Origin: Heligmosomoides polygyrus polygyrus
Taxonomy: Eukaryota > Nematoda > Chromadorea > Rhabditida > Heligmosomidae
Reading direction: 5' to 3'
Length of the DNA: 64,000 bases
Assembly: GCA_947396885.1 (NCBI GenBank)
Contig: OX377206.1
Span: 82,891,960-82,955,959, forward strand
A program made the position numbers and the translations under genes. The notes beneath the pieces were generated by a model. The model was not told the DNA's origin, did not search any database, and worked only from the letters and a program-made list of their open reading frames with translations. Positions within the stretch are counted from its first letter, which is position 1. Each line of letters begins with the position of its first letter. This document shows, one piece after another, positions 21,425 through 31,746 of the stretch.

Positions 21425-23725
21425 CTGCAACGCATTCGTGCAATAATTACATAGCTTATACCTATAGAATTCTAACAGCCTTTACAATAGTAGAGTGCAT
21501 ATAAGACGGCACAGCAGAACGAGAGAGAACTCGCCGTATCTTCCATAACTCCACTCCGTCCCTGACTCTACTAAATACCCCCGGGGCGCTGGTTATAGGA
21601 GTCACTGACAAGGGAAAGGTCTGAAGCGTATTCCTGAACTGAGACAATGGGTCTGAAGTTGTGAGAGTTGAGAAGGAGAAATCACCCCACATGAGCCAAA
21701 TATCCAAATATTGAAGACAACTACCACTTGTATCCATTTCTTGCCATTCACGGTTCTGAAACTAGTAATCGTTTTTCTTTTTCTTTTTAGCAACGCTCCA
21801 TCAAGCAAAGAGGAGAAGTAAAGGACGCAAAGCAGAAAAACAAAAATAGGATAGGAACTCAGGAGGAAAAGGCCAGAAGTTTTGCTCCTAACTTCTGGCG
21901 AACCTTTCTTAAGTGATCGTCGAATCGCTCATCGCTGAAGAGAAGGAACACATAATAAGCTTTCGACGAATTCTGTTAGAAATTACGCTTAGGTGGAGTG
22001 CGATAACTTTTATGATAGAATTTGAATATTATTTTGTGATAGTTTTGTGAAAATGGAGGATTAGGAAAAGCACAAAGTAGCTTAGAAATGCGAAAGGAGA
22101 AGGAAGGAGGAAAAGCTGAAAAGGGAATCAAGGGAAAAACTAGTTAAGACCGTTACCTTCTTGAAAAAGTGCGCTAGCCATGCATCGTCAATTGACTGAA
22201 CTTTGCCGAGTTTCATAACAACCTAAGAATATGAAAGTAGCTTAAGACAAATCGTCCGAGAATTTAACAATTTCTTCTCGACTGACGGGCAATCTCTGAC
22301 CTGAGAAGCCGCTTCTTCCTAAGCGTCAGGTCCTCTGATCATTAGGCGTCTCTCCAGCGTCTCTCCAGCCCCTTCCAATTTGTTTAAGTGATGTTCATCT
22401 CGCCGATTGTCTTTGTCATTCCAGAGAGGGACAATGTACCGGATCAGCGACAATGTACCGAATCCAAATTACGTAGCGTCATGTTGAGCGCTCTTTACAA
22501 GCATTATTATTCTTGAGATTTTCTCCGAAAGTATGTCATCATCATGACTGAAATATTTGTGCTTAGCAAACTTCCCACCTAAAGCGCATTATCAGAACAA
22601 CTATGAAATAGGGTTTGGAACTGATATCAGCTTTCTGAAATAATTTGAAACCAAATTCAGGAGTAGTCCCAGCGTTGCAGCGGAAGAGAAAGTGTCTTAC
22701 TTAAGAACTACTCGATAGACATCATCAAACGCCAGCTAAAGTGAAATAGAATTCACGATAGGGCTTGCGCTGAGAAGGTTGCGTTGTTCGTCACCGTAAT
22801 CCTGCAGGTTTTGTCAAATTTGGAGCAGACTGGGAATTTGAGCGCCGGATATGCAACCAAACACATACATGGGTGAGAGGACTGCTACTCTCGTGCTAGC
22901 GAACATCTGGCCCTCCTGATCTGAATAACGAAGAATCGTAACGAATCTTCCGAGAAACGCCAGTGTGGAGGAATGCACAAGGATCATTGCTTTGAAGAGA
23001 AGTGCATGATCTTGACTAGCGAGTCAAAGATTTCTTCTCGAAAAGCTCTAGAGGCGTGTGCTTCTTTCCAAAATAAACGAATAGGGAGCCGAAATGGATA
23101 TCCGTCAGTCACATATGAATTTCTAGCGTATTTACTGTATTACGTGATTCGAAAAAAAATCGGTAATGACACGAAACTAAGCATCACTACGTAAATGGTC
23201 TTGCACGTAGCCAATAAGATACTACATATTTAGGAACTATTCAGTAATATGACAGCCAATTAACAATGCGAAATAGATGGATGTGCTTTGGGTGACGTTA
23301 GATATCGTTGGAAACATGAAGTATGACACTACACACCGTGAAATGCATTCTACCGAGCAGTCATTCACAACGTTGAGAACATACGTAAACCAGAAAGTTT
23401 CAAATCAACATGGAAATGAGGACGCTAGGAATCATTTAATACAAGCTCGGAAAGAACAACTATGACGTATGATAACCGGTTGTATCTCTAAGGCTGATCA
23501 TGGGCACTTACCACCGAATTGATGAACAGTACCTTCTTAACCAAGGCTGAGGAAACTGAACAAGCTCACAGCCAAATCAACAACACTGCTTGAATTAGTC
23601 GCGAAGGCAACAAGAGCAAGTAGCATAGCCGAGCGCTTACAGGCGAGCCTTCTGAAGAGGACCTATGAGCTGCCAAACATTGAGTAAAAGACTCCAATTT
23701 TTAAGTTTCAACGAAGAATGAACGC
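21425..23725. other. Upstream region of the receptor gene, no gene recognised
   Basis: The sequence upstream of the receptor start codon. A consensus acceptor ends at 21425 and likely takes a spliced leader, so the true promoter could be anywhere upstream on the minus strand. The open frames at 21462-21808 and 22973-23194 show no splice bounds or family motif. Confidence 0.4.
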
Positions 23726-23727
23726 GT

Positions 23728-23870
23728 GGAGCGCAATCGGAAAAGGTGCCGACTGTCGCCTGCACCCGATACCAGGATCCTGGTTCGGATTTTCCGCTCA
23801 GAACAGCCACCCCTTCCATCCCACCGCGGTCGGCGAATTGATGCCATACTTGTTGGAAAGGATGTGTTGT
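23728..23870 (+). repeat. SINE 5' part with tRNA-like head
   Basis: Reads GCGTGGAGCGCAATCGGAAA...GCGCACCCGATACC-type head, CTGGTTCGGATTTTCCGC (B box) and then about 60 bp of body before similarity ends. It supports the tRNA origin of the family. Confidence 0.65.
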
Positions 23871-24339
23871 CTACTTTGACTTCTAGCAGGCTTTCGATGA
23901 CGTTCTCCTGGAAAATCTATTACTCAAATAGAAAAAGGTTGGCGTTCACACTATGATTGTGGTTTGGACTAGAAACTTCCTTTACGGAAGGACGTATCAA
24001 GTCAAGGCAGAAAGCAACTATTCCTCGATCTATCAAGCCTCTAGTGGAGTGCCACAGGGGGTAGTTCTATCATCGGTCTTCCAGAGCTGTTAGGTCTCAA
24101 GTTAAGTCGAACTTCCTCACGTATCGAAGTCTTAAGGAGCTCAGCCTACTAATAGGTGATGATAAACATGTCATTAACATGTTCAGGTCTTGTTTCAGAC
24201 ACCTTGTTGCTCGTGAAACCTCTTTGTAGATGGTATGTCGTTGAAATTTCCTAGAAGTTCTCGTAATATCTCGATCGATTTACATGCGTGTGATGAATCT
24301 GTAACCCTTACTTGAAGGTTTAAAAAAAAGCACAGACTT

Positions 24340-24475
24340 GATCATCGGCTGGGCACCACAAGTTGACAGACTTGGAGGAATAAGAGATCTAGTTAGCCTG
24401 GGTGGGACCCGAACCATGAATCTATTTGAAGTGCATTCTACAGGGCCTCCTCCGCGACTGCGCTGCCACGCCATT
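24340..24475 (-). repeat. Old diverged SINE copy
   Basis: Weaker similarity to the SINE: CATCGGCTGGGCACCACAAG, GGTGGGACCCGAACCATGAA, and a head reading GCCTCCTCCGCGACTGCGCT on +. Confidence 0.5.
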
Positions 24476-24747
24476 AGACAATGTCTAATGGAAAATAACA
24501 AAATTAAACGAATTAAAGCACCATCTGTGATCTCTACATCTCTGCCATTCCTTTGAACATTGCAACTGCATAGAAATATAAATTATAAATGTTTTCACTT
24601 TCCTATCTCTACTTATACATGGACAGATTTTAAAGAAATCTTAAAATATGCTCCTCTTCCTCACTGAAGAGTTACGGGAGGAACATAACACAAAGTTTTT
24701 TTTTTGAAGGCAGTAGCGAAACGAAACTTTTTATATCTTTTATATTA

Positions 24748-25599
24748 CAGGGTGCGTCAAAAGTTCTTGGACACATGTAATTCACCGCCCAAACGAGTGC
24801 TTTAAAGCAAATCAGATGAAATTCATAAAATGTATTATCATTGACCACGCACATATAAAGAAGCAGTTAAGTTTCGAAATGACCTTCTTTAGGCCCTTGT
24901 CATACCATCGCTCACCCCGAGCGACGCCTAATGATATGCCCCCATATCGATCGGGCGGCGCGATGGAATCGATATGGGTGCATATCATTAGGCGTCGCTC
25001 GGGGTGAGCGATGGTATGACAAAGGCCTTAGCGCGAATACACACCTTAAATCGCTTGGGGAGCGCATCCAGAGCGGCACGCAGGGGGCCTTCCTCAACCT
25101 CTTCCAAGGCTTTCTTCAGGGCTCTTTGAAGTGAAGCACTGTTTTTGTGGGATGTTGCACAAGCCCAACTCTTCAATATGGACTAGATTATGTAGTTCAT
25201 TGGAATGAGGTTTGGGCTGTGCGGGGGCCACTCTTCGGCTGAGATAGAGTCCGGAAATTTGTCGGCACAAAACTTCTGTACCACTTTAGCCCTATGAGTG
25301 GGCGCGGAGTCCTGTTGATAAGTCCAGTCGCTATTTTTAAAAAGCACAGGTACCCAAGAAAGAATGTCTTTCTAAAGAGTGTCCTCTAGGCAGTTTTATA
25401 GTTAGTTTTTTCTTCGACGTGCTGTTTCTCCATTACAGTACGCAAACTTTTTGCATCAGCCATCTTGAACAAAAAACATTCATTCAAAAATGGTATATGA
25501 GAGGGTAAGAGTAGGGCAACAATACCACGTAAAAGTTTGGTTGAGTGAAGCACATCTTCCTATATAATAGACGAGTCCAAGAACTTTTTACCCACCCTG
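24748..25599 (-). mobile_element. Mariner element with internal deletion
   Basis: The TIRs are CAGGGTGCGTCAAAAGTTCT at the left and its imperfect reverse complement ending CACCCTG at 25599, flanked by TA duplications (24746-24747; 25600-25601). On minus the transposase C-terminal half is readable: QQDSAPTHRAKVVQKFCADK, EEWPPHSPNLIPMNYII with a stop. The N-terminal half is missing and a MITE (24892-25027) interrupts it, so it is inactive. Confidence 0.88.
24892..25027. mobile_element. Palindromic MITE nested in the mariner, 136 bp
   Basis: It is almost wholly palindromic: GGCCCTTGTCATACCATCGC... and its reverse complement, with a centre containing ATATCGATCGGGCGGC. It is flanked by TTA (24889-24891; 25028-25030). 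The same superfamily signature as 20501-20634 (GGCC end, TTA target). It inserted after the mariner. Confidence 0.88.
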
Positions 25600-25601
25600 T
25601 A

Positions 25602-26640
25602 AATAACATCATCTTAGTCATTCACTATTGGAAGAAGTTTAGCATTTTACTCCTTTTTTTACTTCTTTGAATTTCTAATTTTTCTTGCGTTTTATATTGC
25701 AAAGCTGGAAGGGGACACACATGAGGGTCAGTTGGTTGGATGCAGCAGTTGGCTCAAACAAATAGCGTTTGTTTGGATCTACGGAAATGACGGCAAGATT
25801 TAGACATCGCTCCACTTCACCTGAAGAGCGAGAGTAGATGGAATTAGAGCGAAATGCCGAGCGCCTTCAGCCGTGTAGGACATGAGCTGCTTGAGAGAGC
25901 ACGGGGCTTTAAAACCGAATGGCCGAATTCGATTGTCGGAGAATTGTCGGATGGTGAAGAGTGTGGATATTGACGCGCGTTGCTGCTTATGGATTTAGGA
26001 ATTTCAGAGCCCGTGAGCGGGCGCCACGGACGGCGGAAGCGTTCAAGGGCACTCGTTGGAGCCCAGGAGGGATTGAGCGCATCAGCCGCTCAATTGTGCG
26101 TTTCACCCCCCCCCCCCCCTGGAAGACAACGGCCGACGCCGACTCCTCCGGCTGTTGTCGCGAAAAACCGACTCGCAGTCCTCCGCTCCTCAACTTCACC
26201 GAATCCACTTGAGCAGTTCGCCGGCACCACGGAACGGCACTCGCTTGATGATGTGCGCATCGTGGAAAGGAAAGAGCCACAGGGGAATCCATTAGGCGGT
26301 GGGGAGGGGGGGGGCGTTGTCCGATGAGGCTTTCACAGCATAGCCACCTCTAATAGTGTCATAAAGAGTGGAAGAAGACACAGAGGATCTTTGTGTTCTC
26401 CTCATTTGAAAAGTCTTTCACTTATGCCCAACGTTTCCTCTCTCAATCTATTTTTTTATTTTTGTTTGGGATTACCCACATTTTTCTTAATGGTTTTTAG
26501 CAGTCTGAATTTAGCTAACGTAATATAAAGTTGTCGCTAGTATTAATGCCCTACAGACCGCACCTGTATGCATGTATAAATAAATAGAGAATAAAAAAGT
26601 TAAATAGCAAAAATGAAAAATAATAACAAAAAGTGAGGAA
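25602..26640. other. Gene-free stretch with homopolymer runs
   Basis: No gene recognised. It contains a C-run (about 26106-26119) and a G-rich run (about 26302-26315). The GC-rich 25960-26330 segment is open in several frames by composition only. Confidence 0.4.
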
Positions 26641-26644
26641 AGAA

Positions 26645-26925
26645 ATAATGGACCATCTCTTTTTCGGGATGCTTCATGTAGTCCACTTCTATGGGGCACC
26701 ATGGAAGCAGTTTGATTGCGTATTTGGTTTAGGCAATGGTCTGTATCTAGCGCACAATGTTCTTTGGACTGCAGTGGTCAACCGATGTACAAGCCAGTAT
26801 TTTATCCTTTTCCTTCCAGGCTAATCTGGTAAAAATTCACCGACTCCGTAGGGATGGAAGGCTAGATTGACCGGGAGGGAAATCCGGACCATGCACCTGG
26901 AATCGAAATGCACGCAACAATCTGT
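26645..26925 (-). repeat. Diverged SINE copy
   Basis: A weaker copy: GGGATGCTTCATGTAGTCCACTTC, GCGTATTTGG, CCAGGCTAATCTGGTAAAAATTC, GGGAGGGAAATCCGGACC. It is directly followed by an AAATAAATAAAGGATAAAGGATAAAG junction and another copy. Confidence 0.6.
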
Positions 26926-26964
26926 GTCGGGCGTCCTGCTGGCCGTACTACCATGCTAATTGCT

Positions 26965-27270
26965 AAATAAATAAAGGATAAAGGATAAAGTACGAAGTTA
27001 CTCAATCCCTTTTGGGAGGCGCCACGCAGTTTGCTTCTACGGGGATGTCGTGGAAGCGATTTGAATGCGTATTTGGCCATATAATGACTTGCGGTGTCCA
27101 GCCGATGAACAAGTCAGCGCTTTATCCTTCCCAGACAAGTCTGGTAGCAGTTCACCGACCCCGGAGGGATGAAAGGCTTGGTTGGCCTGGGTGGGAAATC
27201 CGAACCAGGAACCTGGTATCGGGTGCACGCGACAGTCGGCGCCTCCTCCGACTGCGCTACCCGTGCCCAG
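26965..27270 (-). repeat. tRNA-derived SINE copy, well preserved
   Basis: It begins on + with a doubled tail (GGATAAAGGATAAAG) and ends with the head complement GACTGCGCTACCCGTGCC. The complete body and intact B box (TGGTTCGGATTTCCC on minus) make it one of the best copies for building a consensus. Confidence 0.85.
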
Positions 27271-27299
27271 TCGGAGGAGGCGGCCATAGACATAAAAAT

Positions 27300-28405
27300 T
27301 AAGGCACAAGATGAGTGCTACAGAAAGGGCAGTTTTGTTCCTGACAGAACTGTTACGAGATATATATATGAAAGCTTCAAGACAGAAATAAGCTCGCAGC
27401 TGTTCGCCAACCAACCATCACCATCTTGAGAAAATGAGCAACTGGCAACTTTTTGAATGTGCATCTACAAGAAGGTCGGATGCTTTTAAGAGGTGCCGAA
27501 CTACAACAAACTCGTAAGCGATCCTTGTGACTCCAGGTCTATAATGGGTGGCACGGCCCATTCGAGCCCAAGTTTGATTAATTCTGTCAGACCAAGGTGT
27601 CCTAAATTCTACTGATCGCGATGGAAAACCGAAACGAAACGTATCCTTGTTGGGGAGCTTTCCCAAAATGGTGAGGCTAGTACATATATGGCCAGAGTGT
27701 GTTTCTACATTCCAGTGATGTTTCTTCTACTCTAAGAAAATACACGCTCCCACGTCTTCATGTTAATGAACGAATATTATCAAATTATTTCCGTGAAATA
27801 CATCATGTTATCCTTGCGACCAGCATGTACTAGCGAGAAGCCGGTATATTACATATGAAATAATGCTTTAAAAGCAATTGAGCAGTTTTAGGACTTCTGA
27901 TCCTGTTGTCATTGTTGATACAGATGTAGAATAACCCCTGGCGAAGTCTACAAGATTATAGCCCTCTACTACTACTCAGCAGCAATGAAAACCAGCCGAA
28001 AAATTTGAATGAGTTGAATGAGGTCATCATGAGCGTCTATCCTCATGAAGCTCATTCTTTGTGCTGACAAAACACTCCAGATAACTTGTCAGAGAGAAGG
28101 TCGCTTTGCTAACATGCGTTCGCGTACTTCTAGACCGCGCTTTTAGATACAATCTCATGCTTTACGTAGCAGTTGAAATACTTGGGAACAGAGAGAAATC
28201 CACTTTGCTGTAAAATTGTACTCCCTTCTGAGGAGAGCACTAGGAATGAGTTTCTGTAATCTATCGACTTAAAAAAAGAAATCCTTCTCAAGGTCGGAAG
28301 TTTGGCGCTGGTTTCCTAACTGAGATTTTTCTTTGTTGTTGTTAGTACTCGTATTCTGCAACCTTTGCGAACCTCACACTAATTAAATGATATCAACTAT
28401 GCCTA
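27300..28405. other. Gene-free stretch, nothing recognised
   Basis: No convincing coding frame, RNA gene or transposon end was recognised. Confidence 0.4.
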
Positions 28406-28412
28406 AATTGGT

Positions 28413-28712
28413 CGCGTGGAGCGCAGTCGGAGGAGGCGCCGGCTGTCGCCTAGACCCGATACCAGGTTCCCCGCTCAGATTATGCGCCCAGGCCAACCAA
28501 GCCTTCCATCCCTCCGGGGTCGTGAACTGGTACCAGACTTGTCTCGGAGGGATAGAGCGCTGACTTGTTCATCGGCTGGCCACCGCAATTCATTGTATGG
28601 CCAAGTACGCATTCAACTCGCCTCCACGACATCTCGTAGAAGTAGAATGCGTGGCGCATCCCAAAGGGGATTGAATAACGCCGTTCTTTATCCTTTTATC
28701 CTTTATATGCCT
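28413..28712 (+). repeat. tRNA-derived SINE copy, forward orientation
   Basis: It shows the family in sense: head GCGTGGAGCGCAGTCGGAGG, body CCAGGCCAACCAAGCCTTCC, GGTACCAGACTTGTC, GGCTGGCCACCGCAA, GTAGAAGTAGAATGCGTGGC, and tail CTTTATCCTTTTATCCTTTA. Confidence 0.85.
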
Positions 28713-28719
28713 AAATTCA

Positions 28720-31700
28720 ACAATGAGGAGCTGCGGCGATGCATGCTGTTCTAAAAATTTCTACTCAAAACGACTTGTCAGCTGTGATTCATTAATGTCG
28801 TCGCCACGCAAGGAACGAAGCGAAATCCCGGAGGACATGCGGACGGGCGGCGCTGGAGTTTCATCTTGCTGCTCTGAAAATTTTGATTACCACTCAGGAA
28901 AGCAATATTGAGCGATTGAGACATAGGACCAGGCCCACTGAACATATTCGTGTGCAATGTCAATGAAAATGCATTCTAAATTCCATATGAGACTAATTGT
29001 AGTGTCCAATTCTCCTGCCCTGGTCTGCTTTAATGCCTCTTCCTGAAGCGAGGGGAACTTCGCAAAAAATCAACAACAAGCGAAATGTAACCTATAAGAA
29101 AACACATTCAAATGGCCTCCAAGAAATAAATCGCCCGGCGCTTACCATGAGTGAAACATTTCCTCATGTGTTTTTTTGTCTTTTCTCTGTTACGCAAAAT
29201 AGGACTTTCAACCTCCGGCTGAGATATTGCAGTAAAACCATTGATTATCTTCTATCGAAACTTGCGGAGGTTACCAACCCCTTACAAATACGCTGACTAT
29301 CACGCATCTCTTCTGAAGCAATCCTTTACCCATTGCTGATGTCGAAAATCGTATCTATCCTACATATTCAGAAGCGGACAGCGGACACCAAGCTTTCCTT
29401 CGTATTTAATCAAGCGCTCCGGCCTAAAATCCATTCAGTGGAGACAACAATAACAACTCCTAAATATGTGGACATTTTTGCCTGGCTGCTTCTGAAGTTC
29501 TACTTGTCTGTTCTTGAAGCTTTCAGAACACTGACGTCAATTAGCTCTTCGAGCGTGCGTCGCTCCTTCACTACAGAAGCGCTGATGTTGGAAATAACAT
29601 CCGAGCTTTTTGTGCGTAATTCAGACTGAACACTTCAGGCCGGTCGAAGAGTTTCTGGCGTTTGTCGAGCCCTCGAAATTTCCCACCCGAATAACTGGAT
29701 TTTCCACGACCAACGAAAAGCTTTCGCTTCACGACTCCGTGTTTCCTTACATCACATTTATTAGAAGTTAGGACACCTACATCTCCAGCGGTGAACAAGC
29801 AGGGAGGTGTTAAAACAAAAGGTTCGTCTGGAAGTAGGTGCAAAATGAATCTGGGAAACGTACATACACCTCTAGCCCTACTGTCTTCTGTTTCCCTTTG
29901 ATTGAATACCTAAATAAATACCCCTAAGTCAAACATAAATTTGGTTGTAAAGTCGTTGCGGGCAGTTGCACTTCAGAAGCGAAAACATAGATTTCGGATC
30001 TAAATTGACTTCTAGAAAACCCTTTTTCAGAATAGGTACTCTTCTTGAAAGACCGATCAAAGAAGGCAGGTTTTAGAACTTCTGAACGAAACCAAAGCTG
30101 CTTGAGGTATGGTATACTTTCAAGGTCCTTCACGAGGTAATATATGTAAATCATTGATTCTAGGTCTATTGTTTATGTTGTAGCAGAAAATCTAAAAAAA
30201 AATTGATTGGGGCAGCGTGCGTCCTACCGTGAAAAATTGAGAAAGGTGAACGGTACGAAGAGAGATTCTCCCAGTGAAAACATTTCCATCCATTTCAACG
30301 TAAAATTGTAGAGGCGAACTCCATTATATTAATTACGTGGGTCGGCTAATGATGAGATATAACATTCTGCACGTGCTTCAGATGGTGTTGAATGTTACTT
30401 CAAGTTTTCTCTTAACAATAAAGAAGACCCAGGAAGTCGAAGTGGTCGTTCAGTAGTTCAGCATATAGCATCTTGTAGTTGACGAGACTCCCTCTCAGTT
30501 TGTTTGTTGGCAAGATCTGCTAAATGGATTAGTCCCTACTTCCTTTAATATGACTGCATTTAATTGGTTAGAACCTAATGAAGAGTTAAAAGCGGCGGAC
30601 ACTTTTCGATTAAGCTGGCTTTCTCCGACTTTTCCTTCACTTAAACGCCAACTTACTACTGAAAATGCAGACCTGTTAGTGCTCAAAAGCTCAAAAAGTA
30701 ATTTTGGAAACGGATACAGTTCCTACTCAGAGGAGGAAAATTACTGGTCGACAGTATTGCACATCAAACCTTTTTCTAAAAGTTTAGCGTCATACTGTTT
30801 CCCTAAAAACAGACCATGAACTCGAGAGTATTATCGGAAGCATTAGCTTTGGTATATGTAGAGTTAATTATGTAGTTCTGAAGTCTAGAATCTTTATCTA
30901 GAGGTTATGCACTAAAGATGCCCTCGGAAATTGAGGAATACGTTTTTTCTTTTATTTCATCATTCGAAAATCGGATTACTCTGCCGTGCTCTGACTTGAT
31001 TAGCCGGGAATCGGGTAACTCCGCTTTTTCACTTATTCGATTATTTGAAAATCAAATCCTTCACTCTAGCTAACTGGGAGAAAAGCGAAGAGATGCCCAA
31101 AAGACTGAAGGCTGCATTGTAAATAAAAAGTTGTATCATCTTGTCAGCTTGGGAAGCATCAAAGTAAGGCTTTGCTAGAAAAATAATTGTCTAAGAGTAG
31201 ATAGAACCTTTGTCTAGCGTGTTCCTACTGTTAAAAAATCTCGAAGAAGACATCGTAGTCAATTTGACTACGCTAGGGCCATCTGTAATAAAGAGCGATT
31301 TGGAGTCGAAGACAACAGAGACTAACCATCCTTAAGAGGTGATACAAGAAGAATTTGTTGAGAACCCATTTTTTTTGATTAATTTGGCTAGAGAAGCATT
31401 CCCATGTTCGACCTACTTGAAGCCTGAAGACATTATTACTTTAATAATCTTATGTGCCTGCCAGGTTTCTCAATTTACGGCCGAGGTTTCCACATCGTCT
31501 CAGTGAGAACCCAAAAGAAGTCTGAAAAGTGTTGAAACTGCTAAAGTCACGGGGGTAGCAGGACCTGTATAATGATATGGACCGAAGAGTGTCCGGCGGG
31601 GACCACCATCTGTACAAACTAACTTCCTTATCCCACCAACACTGAGAGTCGTCTCAACCAGCCTCCATGAAGCAGGTGAGAAGCACTGGTACGTCCAAAT

Positions 31701-31740
31701 ATGCTGCACTGTGGGTGCGTACTTCAAAAAGGTGCATATA
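28720..31740. other. Gene-free stretch, nothing recognised
   Basis: About 3 kb of AT-rich sequence. Several open frames of 60-110 codons occur on both strands (for example 29333-29629 and 30550-30819 on +) but none has splice bounds, hydrophobic domains or motifs I recognise. Confidence 0.4.
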
Positions 31741-31746
31741 GCAATG

